NCBI RefSeq assembly: GCF_024701375.2
Contig: NZ_CP113910.1
Location: 372,001-436,000 of the forward strand
From: Streptomyces sp. KMM 9044
Lineage (GTDB): Bacteria; Actinomycetota; Actinomycetes; Streptomycetales; Streptomycetaceae
Reading direction: 5' to 3'
Length of the DNA: 64,000 bases
Below, one piece after another: positions 16,439-30,345 of the stretch. The notes under the pieces are model-generated. The model worked only from the letters and a program-made list of their open reading frames with translations, did no database searches and was not told where the DNA came from. The number at the start of each line of letters is the position of its first letter. The first letter of the stretch is position 1. Made by a program: the position numbers and the translations under genes.

Positions 16439-16891
16439 ATGGAGCTGCACAGTGTCGAGGAGCTGATGGACCTGCTGTACGCCTGCCGGGGCGCCCGGGA
16501 CGTCCCGGTTCCCGGCGGGGCCCCGGTCGACGCGTACGACCATGCCCTGCGCACCGCCGCGCTGCTGCGCCGGGGGCGCCCCGCCGACAAGGAACTTCAG
16601 GCAGCGGGCCTGGTCCTGCCGGTCGGACGGCTGCTGCGGCCGGGCCAGCCCGCCGCACGGGCCGACCGGGCCGCGGACGCGGTGCGCACGCTGCTCGGCG
16701 AGCGGGTGGCGGAACTGGTCCGCCGCCAACCCCGGCACGGCCTCCAGGGTGAGGAGGACGACCTCCTCGCCCTGTGCACGGCGGACGAGGAGGCCCGTAC
16801 CGCCCGCTTCGACGCCGGGGTCCTGGAGGACTGGCGCACGGTGCTGGAGCTGCTGGCGGCGCGCAACTCCCGGCTCGGCGCGGTGGACTGA
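16439..16891 (+). CDS. Small protein resembling a degenerate HD-domain protein
   Basis: 150 residues with AGGAGG upstream. AYDHALRTAALLRRGRPADK and ELQAAGLVLPVGRLL look like an HD-phosphohydrolase/oxygenase of the PhnZ group, but the metal His-Asp pair expected after AAGL is replaced by VLPVG. Catalysis by the usual metal centre is therefore unlikely. The assignment is from general resemblance only. Confidence 0.55.
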   Translation: MELHSVEELMDLLYACRGARDVPVPGGAPVDAYDHALRTAALLRRGRPADKELQAAGLVLPVGRLLRPGQPAARADRAADAVRTLLGERVAELVRRQPRHGLQGEEDDLLALCTADEEARTARFDAGVLEDWRTVLELLAARNSRLGAVD

Positions 16892-16917
16892 CTCCCCGCC
16901 GGCCGCCGGGGGCAGCG

Positions 16918-18429
16918 TCACCACCTGCCGGGCGCGTAGTCCTTCAGGAAGACGCCGTACAGGTCCTCGCCCGCCTCGCCGCGCACGATGGGGTCGTAGA
17001 CGCGGGCCGCGCCGTCGATCAGGTCCAGCGGCGCGTGGAAGCCGGCGTCCGCGAGGCGGATCTTGTCCGGGTGGGGCCGCTCGTCGGTGATCCAGCCGGT
17101 GTCGACGGCCGTCATCAGGATGCGGTCGTTGTCGAACATCTCCTGGGCGCTGGTACGCGTGAGCATGTTCAGGGCGGCTTTGGCCATGTTGGTGTGCGGG
17201 TGACCCGCGCCCTTGTAACCGCGGTCGAAGACGCCCTCCATGGCGGAGACGTTCACGATGTACGTCCGCTCCGCCGCTGCGGACGCCATCGCCGGGCGCA
17301 GTCTGCTGATGAGCAGGAACGGTGCCGTCGAGTTGCAGAGCTGGACCTCGAGCAGTTCGACCGGGGTGACCTCCTCGACCGTCTGCACCCAGCTGTTGGT
17401 GTCGTGCAGGTCCGGGACCAGACCGCCGGCGTCGATCGCGGTGCCCGCCGCGATCCGCTCCAGGGAGGCCGCCCCGGAGACCAGGGCGAGGCCGGTCACG
17501 TCCTGTGCGGTGAGCGCGCCGGAGCCCCCGACCGGGAGCTCGGCCACCACACCGGAGCCGAAGCCGCCGATCGCCTCGGCGGCGGGCAGCTCACCGGCGG
17601 GCAGCGGCGCGGACTCGGCGGCGACCAGTTCGCTGTAAGCCTGCGGGGAGCGCCGTACGGTCTGCGCGGCGTTGTTGATCAGGATGTCCAGCGGACCGGC
17701 GGCGGACACCGAGTCGGCGAGGGCGACCACCTGGGCCGGGTCGCGCAGGTCGATGCCGACGATCTTCAGCCGGTCGATCCACTGGTCGCTGTCGGGCTGT
17801 GCCTTGAAGCGGCGAACGGCGTCGTTCGGGAAGCGGGTCGTGATGGTGGTGTGGGCGCCGTCGCGCAGCAGCCGCAGCGCGATGTACATGCCGATCTTGG
17901 CCCGGCCACCGGTGAGCAGCGCGCGCTTGCCGGTGAGGTCGGCGCGGGCCTCCCGGCGGCTGCGGTTCTCCGCGGCGCACTTCTGGCAGAGCTGGTGGTA
18001 GAAGTAGTCGACCTCGACGTACCGCTGCTTGCAGATGTAGCAGGAGCGGGGGCGCTGGAGTATCCCCGCGATCGCGCCCTCCTCGGTGCGGGACGAGGGC
18101 AGGATGCCTTCCGTCTCGTCGTCGATGCGCTCGGTGGAGCCGGTGGCGGTGGCCTCGGTGACCGCCTTGTCGTGGGCGGTCTTGGCGGCGCGGCGCTCCT
18201 GGCGGCGGCGCTGCTTGACCATGCGGTAGATGTGCGAGGTGGCGCGGCGGACCGTGATCGCGTCCGGGTGGTCGACGTCGATCGTGTCGAGTTCCGCGAG
18301 CACGTCGAGGCACACGGCCAGCCGCTCCGGGTCGATGCCGGGCCCGTGCGCCACCACGTCCTCGCGCGACACGGTGTCCCCGTGGGCTACCGTGTCCGTG
18401 GCCCGGGGGCCGTCCTCTGTCACCGTCAT
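16918..18429 (-). CDS. Long SDR oxidoreductase with N-terminal zinc ribbon
   Basis: 503 residues, about twice a typical SDR. Residues 1-130 are an extra domain ending in a Cys pair motif (CYICKQRYVEVDYF, then CQKC). The Rossmann part starts at about 145 (LTGGRAKIGMYIALRLL) and holds ILINNAAQTVRRSP. Where SDRs have YxxxK, this reads HTNMAK with Thr in the Tyr place. About 75 residues (SELVAAESAPLP to GGLVPDL) form an insert between NNAA and the active site. The substrate is unknown. Confidence 0.8.
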   Translation of the reverse strand: MTVTEDGPRATDTVAHGDTVSREDVVAHGPGIDPERLAVCLDVLAELDTIDVDHPDAITVRRATSHIYRMVKQRRRQERRAAKTAHDKAVTEATATGSTERIDDETEGILPSSRTEEGAIAGILQRPRSCYICKQRYVEVDYFYHQLCQKCAAENRSRREARADLTGKRALLTGGRAKIGMYIALRLLRDGAHTTITTRFPNDAVRRFKAQPDSDQWIDRLKIVGIDLRDPAQVVALADSVSAAGPLDILINNAAQTVRRSPQAYSELVAAESAPLPAGELPAAEAIGGFGSGVVAELPVGGSGALTAQDVTGLALVSGAASLERIAAGTAIDAGGLVPDLHDTNSWVQTVEEVTPVELLEVQLCNSTAPFLLISRLRPAMASAAAERTYIVNVSAMEGVFDRGYKGAGHPHTNMAKAALNMLTRTSAQEMFDNDRILMTAVDTGWITDERPHPDKIRLADAGFHAPLDLIDGAARVYDPIVRGEAGEDLYGVFLKDYAPGRW

Positions 18430-18586
18430 CGCCGTTGCCGTTCCTGGTCTGCCGTGGCGGCGCTCCGGTCGCGCCCGCTGTCGAACGGGCGATTTTACGG
18501 AGCGACGGGCCGCAGCGCCAAACCCGTACCGGCCTGCGGTCGGGGTGGTGGACGGCGACGGTCGCGGTGGGAGCCGCGGCGGCCGG

Positions 18587-20008
18587 TCAGGCGTCGCATG
18601 CGGTGAGGAGCGTCTCCACCTCATCGGTCGCCGCGGCGGCCAGCCGGTCGAGGTCGGGGACGGCGGCACCGTCGGCGACCAGTCCGTAGTGGACGTGTCC
18701 GCGGTAGGTGGAGACGGCGACCGCCAAGGAGTGTCCGGGCGCCAGCGGCGCGAAGGGGAAGACGGCGCCGAGCGGGTCGCCGCCGAGCCGCAGTCCGAAG
18801 CCGGGCAGCGGCACGCTGGTGACCAGGACGTCGAACCAGAGCCGGGCCGCCTGGCCGAGCAGCGGTCCGCCGAGTCGGTGCCCGAGCGGCGGAACGTGGT
18901 CGGCGAGCAGGGCGACGGCGCCGGCACCCCGGTTCGGCCCTGCGTCCTTGTTGCGGTCCATGGCGGTGCGTACCAGGGCGAGGCGGGCGAGCGGGTGCGC
19001 CTCGTCGACCGGAAGCCTCGTCAAGTAGCCGGAGAGCCGGTTGCCCTGGGGATGCGCGGTGCGGGGACGACGTCGGGAGACGGGGACGAGGGCACGCGGG
19101 GTGACACCCTCACTGCCGTCGCCGCGCTCGTCGAGCCAGCGGCGCAGGGCACCGGCGACGACGGCGATCAGCACGTCGTTGACGGTGCCGCCGACGCTCT
19201 TGCGGATCCGGTGCACGTCGTCGAGGTCGAGGACCACCCCGGCGGTGCGGCGGGTGCCGCTTGGTTCACAGGTGAGCGCGGGCGACGAGCGTACGTCGAG
19301 CGTGGAGCGGGCGACACAGGCGCCGATGTCCAGGGCCCGGCCCGCGTCGGACAGGGCTCCGCGGACGAGGCCGGGCACCTCGCGCACGTCCGGGAGCAGT
19401 CCGCGCGGAGGCACTGCGGGGATCGGCCGGGGGGCGGGCAGGTCCATCGGGTCCATCAGGGCCGCGGCGAGGGTGAGGGCTCGCAGTCCGTCGGCGAGGG
19501 CGTGGTGGAACTTGAACAGGACGGCGAAGGAGACCCCGTCCTCCCCCGGCAGCACATGGGCCTCCCAGGGCGGCCGGGTGCGCTTCAGGGGGTGTCCCAT
19601 GAGCCGGCCCGCCGCCGCCTGGAAGTCGGCGGCGGGGGCGTGCAGCCGGACGTGGTTCAGGGGATCGAAGCCGGGGTCGGTCTCCCGTTCGGCGCCGCCG
19701 AAGGCGAGCGTCCCGCGCAGCGCGGAACCGAGCGGCCGGCGGAGGGTGGCGCCGAGCGCGGTGGCGAGCGGGCGGCGCAGGGCCGGCGGGGAGGAGGGGC
19801 GCGTGGCCAGGGGCCGCCACACGTCGCGGATACGCATCCGCAGGCCGGGCACGGCGGCGGCGCGGGCGGCGAGCAGATCCGCGGCCTGGGCGGCCGCGGC
19901 GGGCGAATGGGCCGAGAAGACCCCGAGGGCCCCGAGGTGCATGGGGTGCTCGGCGGACTCGATGTTCCAGAACGCCAGGTCGAGAGGAGCGAGCAGGTCT
20001 GCGTTCAC
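18587..20008 (-). CDS. Wax ester synthase / diacylglycerol acyltransferase (WS/DGAT)
   Basis: 473 residues from a GTG. The catalytic motif HHxxxDG is in FKFHHALADGLRAL. LDLAFWNIESAEHPMHLGAL and the late TSVPLPGFGLRLGG are typical of the bacterial family. These enzymes make triacylglycerol or wax ester at the inner membrane face from acyl-CoA. The gene stands alone on the minus strand behind a strong hairpin terminator. Confidence 0.9.
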   Translation of the reverse strand: MNADLLAPLDLAFWNIESAEHPMHLGALGVFSAHSPAAAAQAADLLAARAAAVPGLRMRIRDVWRPLATRPSSPPALRRPLATALGATLRRPLGSALRGTLAFGGAERETDPGFDPLNHVRLHAPAADFQAAAGRLMGHPLKRTRPPWEAHVLPGEDGVSFAVLFKFHHALADGLRALTLAAALMDPMDLPAPRPIPAVPPRGLLPDVREVPGLVRGALSDAGRALDIGACVARSTLDVRSSPALTCEPSGTRRTAGVVLDLDDVHRIRKSVGGTVNDVLIAVVAGALRRWLDERGDGSEGVTPRALVPVSRRRPRTAHPQGNRLSGYLTRLPVDEAHPLARLALVRTAMDRNKDAGPNRGAGAVALLADHVPPLGHRLGGPLLGQAARLWFDVLVTSVPLPGFGLRLGGDPLGAVFPFAPLAPGHSLAVAVSTYRGHVHYGLVADGAAVPDLDRLAAAATDEVETLLTACDA

Positions 20009-20112
20009 GGGCTTGCCTCGCGTCGACGACGGGGGGGGACCAGTAGTCAACCGTCCGTGACCGATTACGGTCAAGTACGATCTCACCACACACAGTTAAC
20101 ATCAGATTACGC

Positions 20113-20149
20113 CTCTGCCCCTCCCGCCTGCCCGGCGGGAGGGGCAGAG
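20113..20149. terminator. Strong hairpin terminator
   Basis: A perfect 16-bp stem (CTCTGCCCCTCCCGCC and its complement) with loop TGCCC separates the glycosidase remnant from the WS/DGAT gene. Confidence 0.75.
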
Positions 20150-20323
20150 CTCAAAGGGCGGACGGCGTCACCGCAGTACGGCCGGAGTCTCCCGACGGAG
20201 CGTCAGGAGTCTTTCCCGGAAAGCCATACGGGCGACATCCGGTGCGACTCCGGGAGTGAACCCGCAGCGGCACCCGGGGGGAGGAACGCCACCCGGACGG
20301 ACGCGCGCCGCCGGAGGAACCGT

Positions 20324-21159
<836 letters not shown>

Positions 21160-21216
21160 CGACCGGGGCCCGCCCCTCCCCTACCACCGCGCCCGTCCCT
21201 CAGACGGGCGCGCGCA

Positions 21217-22437
21217 CTACGGCACCAGTTGGCCCTTGCCGAGGACGATCACTCCGCCCTCGGACACCGTGTACAGCTTCGCGTCCCGCTCCGGGTTGAC
21301 ACCGATGGTCGCGCCGGGCGGTACCTCCACGTTCTTGTCCAGGACGGCACCACGCACCACCGCACCCCGTCCGATGTACACGTTGTCGTGCAGTACCGAG
21401 CCCTGGACCACGGCCTCCTGGTCGATCACCACACCCGGTGACAGCACGGACCGGGTGACCTGGCCGCGGATCAGGCAGCCGGCGCTGATGATGGACTCGC
21501 TCGCCATGCCGCCGGCGTTGAACCGGGCCGGCGAGAGCTGGCCGGAGTGGGTGTAGACGGGCCACTGCCGGTTGTAGAGGTTGAAGGCGGGGCGCTCGGC
21601 GATCAGGTCCATGTGGGCCTCGTAGTAGGCGTCCAGTGTGCCGACGTCCCGCCAGTAGCCCTGGTCGCGGCTGGTCTCGCCGGGCACGTGGTTGGAGCTG
21701 AAGTCGTAGAGACAGGCCTCGCCCCGCTCGGTGAGCCGGGGCAGGATCGAGCCGCCCATGTCGTGCACCGAGTGCTCGTCCTCGGCGTCCCGCTGGAGCA
21801 CCTCGACGAGGGCCTTGGTGGTGAAGACGTAGTTGCCCATGGAGGCGAAGACGCGCTGGGGATCGCCGTCGAGGCCCGGAGGATCGGTGGGCTTCTCCAG
21901 GAAGCGCTCCACGGTCCGGCCGTCCGAGCCCGGGGTGATCACGCCGAAGGAGGAGGACTCGGCGCGCGGCACCCGGATCCCCGCCACCGTGACGCCGGCG
22001 CCGCTCTCGATGTGCTGGGTGAGCATCTGGCGCGGGTCCATGCGGTAGACGTGGTCGGCGCCGAACACGGCCACGTACTCCGGCCGCTCGTCGTGGACCA
22101 GGTTCAGCGACTGGAGGATGGCGTCCGCGCTGCCCAGGTACCAGCGCGGGCCGAGCCGCTGCTGGGCGGGGACGGGGGTGACGTAGTTGCCCAGCAGGCT
22201 GGACATCCGCCAGGTGGTGGTGATGTGCCGGTCCAGCGAGTGCGACTTGTACTGGGTCAGCACACAGATCCGCAGGATGTCGCCGTTGACCAGGTTGGAC
22301 AGGACGAAGTCGACCAGCCGGTAGGTGCCGCCGAAGGTGACCGCCGGTTTGGCGCGGTCGGTGGTGAGAGGCATCAGGCGTTTGCCCTCGCCGCCCGCCA
22401 GCACGATTCCCAGGACCGAAGGACCACCACGACGCAT
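21217..22437 (-). CDS. glgC: Glucose-1-phosphate adenylyltransferase
   Basis: 406 residues with GGGGAG before the ATG. The nucleotide loop is [20 protein letters not shown], followed by [26 protein letters not shown] and FLEKP are typical, and the C-terminus is a left-handed beta-helix ([20 protein letters not shown]). It makes ADP-glucose for glycogen. The usual partner glgA lies just upstream on the same strand but is broken. Confidence 0.93.
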   Translation of the reverse strand: MRRGGPSVLGIVLAGGEGKRLMPLTTDRAKPAVTFGGTYRLVDFVLSNLVNGDILRICVLTQYKSHSLDRHITTTWRMSSLLGNYVTPVPAQQRLGPRWYLGSADAILQSLNLVHDERPEYVAVFGADHVYRMDPRQMLTQHIESGAGVTVAGIRVPRAESSSFGVITPGSDGRTVERFLEKPTDPPGLDGDPQRVFASMGNYVFTTKALVEVLQRDAEDEHSVHDMGGSILPRLTERGEACLYDFSSNHVPGETSRDQGYWRDVGTLDAYYEAHMDLIAERPAFNLYNRQWPVYTHSGQLSPARFNAGGMASESIISAGCLIRGQVTRSVLSPGVVIDQEAVVQGSVLHDNVYIGRGAVVRGAVLDKNVEVPPGATIGVNPERDAKLYTVSEGGVIVLGKGQLVP

Positions 22438-22489
22438 GGTCGCTCCCCTCACGCCGAATTTCCCCATCCATGCCCCTGGGCGGCTACCG

Positions 22490-23268
22490 TTAAGCCTGCT
22501 TGCGGATCTCCTCGTAGAGCAGGGCGGTACGGCGGGCCACCGCGTCCCAGCCGAACCCGCCGACCGCACGCTCCCGCCCGGCCTCGCCCATCCGCCGGGC
22601 AGCCACCGGGTCGCCGATGACGGAGTCCAGAGCCCGCGCGAGGCCCTGCTCGAAGGCGTCGTCCATGGGGACGGGCACCCCGGTCACGCCGTCCTCCACG
22701 ACCTCGGGAATGCCGCCGACCCGCGAGGCGACCACGGGAGTGCCGCAGGCCATCGCCTCCAGGTTGACGATGCCGAGCGGCTCGTACACCGACGGGCACA
22801 CGAGCACGGTGGCATGGGTGAGGAGTTGGATCACCTCGGGGCGCGGCAGCATCTGCGGGATCCAGTGCACGCCCGCGCGCGCCCGGCTCAGTTCCTCGTA
22901 CAGCTCACGGAACTCCCGCTTGGTCTCCGGGGTGTCGGGGGCGCCCGCGCAGAGCACGACCTGCACGGTCGGATCGATGCCGCGCACCGCCCGCAGGAGT
23001 TGGGGCACGCCCTTCTGCCGGGTGATGCGGCCGCCGAACAGGACGTACGGCCGGGACCGGTCGAGACCCATCCGCTCCAGCGCGTCGGTGCCGGGATCGG
23101 GCCGGTACAGCCGGGTGTCGATGCCGTTGTGCACGACGTGCACCCTGGCCGGGTCTCGAGGGCCGGGTAACAGCCGAGGACGTCCTCGCGCATGGCCGCG
23201 GAGACGGCGATCACCGCGTCGGCGGCCTCGACGGCGGCGCGCTCGGCCCAGCCCGACAGGGCGTAACC
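22490..23268 (-). pseudogene. glgA: Glycogen synthase (GT4 GlgA) remnant
   Basis: The C-terminal half is good: RPYVLFGGRITRQKGVPQLL, then CPSVYEPLGIVNLEAMACGT. Upstream, GYALSGWAERAAVEAADAVI and SAAMREDVLGCYPAL sit in another frame; an extra GA near 23155 explains the shift. The N-terminal ~180 residues of the enzyme are missing, replaced by unrelated sequence beyond 23268. The gene therefore cannot make an active synthase. Confidence 0.8.
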
Positions 23269-23560
23269 AGCCCGGGAACGGGAGCGGTGCTGCGGAGTGT
23301 CCCGCAGCACCCGGGGTACCGCGAGGATGCCGGTACGAAACCCCCTAGGGGAATCGCCGGGGTTCCGTCCGTCCCCGTCGCCCCCCCGGGTGCCCACCCA
23401 GGGGATGACGGGGACGGCTTCGTACTCCATCGGCAGTAGGACTCATTGGGTGCTCAGGGACGACGACGGGAACACCGGGAAACGGCATCGTGTTCTTCAT
23501 GGAAGCAGACTGTTCGCCGCCCCGGGGCCGGCACCCCGGTCTCACGCAGAGGAGCTGCCG

Positions 23561-26484
<2,924 letters not shown>

Positions 26485-27924
26485 ATGAGCAGTTCAGCGC
26501 AGATCGGCGTCACGGGCCTCGCGGTCATGGGCCGCAACCTCGCGCGTAACTTCGCCCGCAACGGCTACACCGTCGCGGTGCACAACCGGACGGCGGCGCG
26601 TACGCACGCCCTGGTGGAGGAGTTCGGGCACGAGGGCGGCTTCGTGGCGGCCGAGACGGCGAAGGATCTCGTGGCGGCGCTGGAGCGTCCGCGGCGGCTG
26701 GTCGTCATGGTGAAGGCCGGTGAGCCGACGGACGCGGTGATCGAGGAGTTCGCGCCGCTGCTGGAACCCGGTGACATGATCATCGACGGCGGCAACGCCC
26801 ACTTCGCCGACACCCGGCGTCGCGAGCGCGCGCTGCGGGAGCAGGGCATCCACTTCGTCGGTACCGGTGTCTCCGGCGGCGAGGAGGGCGCACTGAACGG
26901 GCCGAGCATCATGCCGGGCGGCTCGAAGGAGTCGTACGAGTCGCTGGGCCCCATGCTGGAGAAGATCTCGGCGAAGGCGGCCGACGGCGCGCCCTGCGTG
27001 ACCCATGTCGGCCCCGACGGCGCCGGGCACTTCGTGAAGATGGTGCACAACGGCATCGAGTACGCCGACATGCAGCTGATCGGCGAGGCGTACCAGTTGC
27101 TGCGCGACATCGCCGGGTACACGCCGGCACAGATCGCGGACATCTTCCGCACCTGGAACACCGGCCGGCTGGACTCGTACCTGATCGAGATCACAGCCGA
27201 GGTGCTCTCCCACGTGGACGCGGCCACGGGCAGGCCGTTCGTCGACGTGGTCGTCGACCAGGCGGAACAGAAAGGCACGGGGCGCTGGACCGTGCAGATC
27301 GCACTCGACCTGGGCGTGCCGGTGTCGGGGATCGCGGAGGCCGTGTTCGCGCGTTCGCTGTCGGGGCACGCGGCGCTGCGCGAGGCCTCCCGCGGGCTGG
27401 CGGGTCCGACGGCCACGCCGCTCGGCGAGGCAGAGGCCGCGGCGTTCGCGGACCGGGTGGAGCAGGCGCTGTACGCGTCGAAGATCGTGTCGTACACGCA
27501 GGGCTTCCACGAGATCGCCGCGGGCAGTGAGGAGTACGGCTGGGACATCGACCTCGGCGCGGTCTCCGCGCTCTGGCGCGGCGGGTGCATCATCCGCGCG
27601 GCCTTCCTGGACCGTATCCGCGCCGCGTACGACGCCCGTGCCGGTCTGCCGAGCCTGCTGTCGGACGAGACGTTCGCGCGGGAGATCGCCGACGCGCAGG
27701 ACGACTGGCGCGAGGTGCTGATCGCCGCGACCCGCCAGGGCGTGCCGACCCCCGGTTTCGCCGCGGCCCTCGCCTACTACGACGCGCTGCGGGCGGAGCG
27801 CCTGCCGGCCGCGCTCACCCAGGGGCAGCGGGACTACTTCGGCGCGCACACCTACCGGCGTACGGACCGCGACGGGTCGTTCCACACCCTGTGGGGCGAC
27901 GACCGCAGCGAGGTCTCCGCGTAA
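26485..27924 (+). CDS. gnd: 6-phosphogluconate dehydrogenase, decarboxylating
   Basis: 479 residues with AGGAG upstream. The Rossmann motif is GVTGLAVMGRNLARNFARNG. The substrate motif is GTGVSGGEEGALNGPSIMPG, and the catalytic Lys lies in HFVKMVHNGIEYADMQLIGE. The C-terminal RTDRDGSFHTLW is typical. It oxidises 6-phosphogluconate to ribulose 5-phosphate and CO2 in the pentose phosphate pathway, most likely with NADP+. The gene stands alone. Confidence 0.95.
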   Translation: MSSSAQIGVTGLAVMGRNLARNFARNGYTVAVHNRTAARTHALVEEFGHEGGFVAAETAKDLVAALERPRRLVVMVKAGEPTDAVIEEFAPLLEPGDMIIDGGNAHFADTRRRERALREQGIHFVGTGVSGGEEGALNGPSIMPGGSKESYESLGPMLEKISAKAADGAPCVTHVGPDGAGHFVKMVHNGIEYADMQLIGEAYQLLRDIAGYTPAQIADIFRTWNTGRLDSYLIEITAEVLSHVDAATGRPFVDVVVDQAEQKGTGRWTVQIALDLGVPVSGIAEAVFARSLSGHAALREASRGLAGPTATPLGEAEAAAFADRVEQALYASKIVSYTQGFHEIAAGSEEYGWDIDLGAVSALWRGGCIIRAAFLDRIRAAYDARAGLPSLLSDETFAREIADAQDDWREVLIAATRQGVPTPGFAAALAYYDALRAERLPAALTQGQRDYFGAHTYRRTDRDGSFHTLWGDDRSEVSA

Positions 27925-27935
27925 GCGGAGGCTCC

Positions 27936-27953
27936 CCCGCGGGCGCCCGCGGG
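27936..27953. terminator. GC-rich hairpin after gnd
   Basis: CCCGCGGG, CG, CCCGCGGG lies just after the gnd stop and before the convergent small gene. It is a likely bidirectional terminator, though the loop is very short. Confidence 0.5.
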
Positions 27954-27965
27954 CTGTGCCGGCCG

Positions 27966-28223
27966 TCAGGTGAGCGGCGGGCCCGGCTCCGGGCTCGGTA
28001 CGGGTTCCGGACCCGGCGGAATCGGCGAGGGGGACGGGCCGGGAGCGGGCGGGCCCGGCATCGGCGGTGGGGGCGCCGGTGCCGGGCCGGGGGGCGGCTC
28101 CGGGAGCGGGACCGGATCTGGGTGGGGCTGGGGAGGCTGAGGATCCGGGCCCGGTGCGGGCCCCGGCGGAACCGGGTCCGGTGCGGGTCCGGGTGGGGCG
28201 GGGTCCGGATGCGGTTGCGTCAT
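27966..28223 (-). CDS. Proline-rich low-complexity protein
   Basis: 85 residues with GGAGG upstream of the ATG. After MTQPHPDPAPPGP nearly the whole protein is Pro/Gly/Ala with Pro-Asp and Pro-Glu pairs. No signal peptide. The function is unknown. Composition alone leaves some doubt that it is translated, but the ribosome site is good. Confidence 0.5.
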   Translation of the reverse strand: MTQPHPDPAPPGPAPDPVPPGPAPGPDPQPPQPHPDPVPLPEPPPGPAPAPPPPMPGPPAPGPSPSPIPPGPEPVPSPEPGPPLT

Positions 28224-28335
28224 GACGGTGTCCTCCGGCCAGTCGGTCGGCGTGGGCTCTCGACTACTCCCCCGCATACCCGACGGCCGCGTCCCCAGTC
28301 ACCCGTCCGCCTGAAGCGGAGAGACCCGGGTGGCT

Positions 28336-28981
28336 CTACCGGCGACCCGCCGCCGCGCCCGCCGCGAGCCCTGCCCGCGGGCTGGACGGCACCGGGACGG
28401 TGGTCGTGATGAAGCGCTCCGCAGGGGCCATCGAGACCTGGGCGAGCACGATCACGTCGGCACCCGTGACGGCGTCGGCCGCAGCGGCGACCTGACGTAC
28501 GTACCTCCGGGTCACCCGCCTCGAAGTGGGCCCAGGCACCCTCGACCAGCAGCGTGCGCGCCTCGACGGGGCGGCCGGCACGGTGCGCCTCCTCCTCGGC
28601 CAGGGCCGTCGTCGGACCGAGGGTGCTCGACAGGGCGGCGAGGACGCCCACACGCGGCCCGGCGGTCACGGCTGCCCCCGCCATCGGCCGGTCGACCCGC
28701 AACACCGGCACACCGATCCGGTCGGCCGACGCCTCCGCGACCGGGCCGATGGTCGAACACGTGCACAGCACGGTCCGAGCACCCGCGGCGACGGCCTCCC
28801 GCAGCCTCGCCCGTACCTCGCGAACCACGGCCTCGGGCCCTTCCACACGGGCCCGGACCAGCAGTTCCTCGTCGACGAGGTGCCGCAGCTCCAGCTCCGG
28901 ACGGGTGTCGTCGCGCAGGTCGTCGAAGACGGGGACGTGGACCGGTGAGGTGTGCAGGAGGGCGATCACGGGGGCGTCCAA
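28336..28981 (-). pseudogene. Asp/Glu racemase-like gene with a 4-bp duplication
   Basis: The start (TTG at 28981 or GTG at 28969) leads to a racemase-type fold with the first catalytic Cys in VLCTCSTIGPVAEASADRIG. Near 28505 the sequence GTAC is repeated, breaking the frame. Removing four bases joins HFEAGDPEV to RQVAAAADAVTGADVIVLAQ cleanly. The second catalytic Cys expected near AQVSMAP is absent. Probably inactive. Confidence 0.65.
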
Positions 28982-29326
28982 CGACCCAGAAGCGCTCGGG
29001 GTGCGCCGCCGGCCGCTGCTCCGCCGCCCGGATCAGGGCCGGGGAGACGGCCGGGGCCCGGTCGGGGTGGTGTGCGGCCCGCTGGGTGACGTACGGGCGC
29101 AGCGGGGCTACCACGACACCCTCGCAGGCGGCGATGACGTACAGCTCGCTCGCCAGGGAGCCCGCGATGCCCTTGCCCTCGTGGGCGGGCTCGACGACGG
29201 TGTGCACCGGCACGAGTGCGCGCTCGGGGGATTCGAGGACGAAGTACCCGATCCGGCCGACGACCTCGCCGTCGCCGCTTCCAGACGGCCCGCCGGCCGG
29301 TCGTCGCGGATCTCGATGTCACTCAT
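28982..29326 (-). pseudogene. GNAT acetyltransferase, frameshifted
   Basis: The ATG at 29326 begins SDIEIRDDRPAGRLEA; a frameshift near 29277 is needed to continue into SGDGEVVGRIGYFVLESPER and VVEPAHEGKGIAGSLASELY (acetyl-CoA loop). The shifted frame ends without its own stop and runs into the racemase gene. It belongs to the short YidJ-like acetyltransferase group. Confidence 0.6.
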
Positions 29327-29388
29327 GGATACGTCATGCTCCTGCCGCTGTCTGTCACGGTGGCCACCGCCCGCAGCGGTCACGCCTT

Positions 29389-29808
29389 TCAGGCCGTGGC
29401 GGCCTGCGGGCTGCGCTGCTGGCCCGACCCCGGCACCGGTGCGGACGGGTCGGTCCCCAGGGCGACGATGCGGTTGTCGCGGTCCACGTGTACCACCCGG
29501 GGTTCCAGCGCCCGCGCCTCGGCATCGGTCACCTGAGCGTAACTGATGATGATCACCAGGTCCCCGGGGTGGACGAGATGCGCGGCGGCCCCGTTGATCC
29601 CGACGACACCGGAGCCCCGCTCCCCCTCGATGACGTACGTCTCCAGCCGGGCCCCGTTGGTGATGTCGACGATGTGCACGAGCTCACCGGGCAGCAGGTC
29701 AGCGGCGTCGAGCAACTCGGCGTCGATCGTCACGGATCCCACGTAGTGCAGGTCGGCCTGGGTGACGGTGGCACGGTGGATCTTGGACTTGAACAGAGTA
29801 CGCAGCAC
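29389..29808 (-). CDS. panD: Aspartate 1-decarboxylase
   Basis: 139 residues from a GTG with AGGAG upstream. [20 protein letters not shown] and the self-cleavage site YVGSVTID (Gly-Ser, giving the pyruvoyl cofactor) are clear, followed by [20 protein letters not shown]. It makes beta-alanine for pantothenate and coenzyme A. Its leader region is repeated in degenerate form 2.4 kb away. Confidence 0.95.
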   Translation of the reverse strand: MLRTLFKSKIHRATVTQADLHYVGSVTIDAELLDAADLLPGELVHIVDITNGARLETYVIEGERGSGVVGINGAAAHLVHPGDLVIIISYAQVTDAEARALEPRVVHVDRDNRIVALGTDPSAPVPGSGQQRSPQAATA

Positions 29809-30345
29809 TTTGGACTCCTGTAAGACGGCTCCCTGCCAGCTTTCTGCAGGTCAAGGGCGGTGTCGACTGTACACCGGAACACGCCGGTCGAGAATTGTGA
29901 GGAACATCGCTCCGCTCGGGCGAGACGGCTTCACGCCTGAGCTTTCGCGCCGCACCGGCGTCTGTTCAAGCAATCCTCCAGGACAGGCCGGCGGCTCATG
30001 CTGACCGGATGCTGACTTGCCTGACGACACTTCAGGTAGACAGGCGCTGCCTCGAGCACTGGGCCATCCTCGGCACCGGGCCCCGAAAATGTTCAAGCCA
30101 CCCCGCCGCCTCGCGCCACCAGGTACCGGTGTCTGACTGCCCGTGTAGAACTGGCGCTCTCGGAGAGCACACGGGAAGACCTTCCTCAGGAGCAGGCAGA
30201 CGAGGCACGGGTACGGCGGCTGCGGTTCTCGCGCACGAACCTGTACGAGCAGCCTGACCTCTTCGTGCCCGACCGGATCGAGCGGCAGGGCGATGGGCCG
30301 GGCGCTGCGCAGATTGCCGAAACTCGTTGAGTCAGGCCGGGAGGA
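29809..30345 (-). promoter_or_regulatory. panD leader and upstream region
   Basis: 537 bp without a gene. Conserved parts shared with the second copy at 32213-32410 are a short stem (CTGC / GCAG) about 35-50 bases upstream of the start, CCCTTGACCTGCA beside it, and a distal motif CTGACGACACTTCAGG that can fold. Promoter and possible leader control lie here. Confidence 0.4.
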
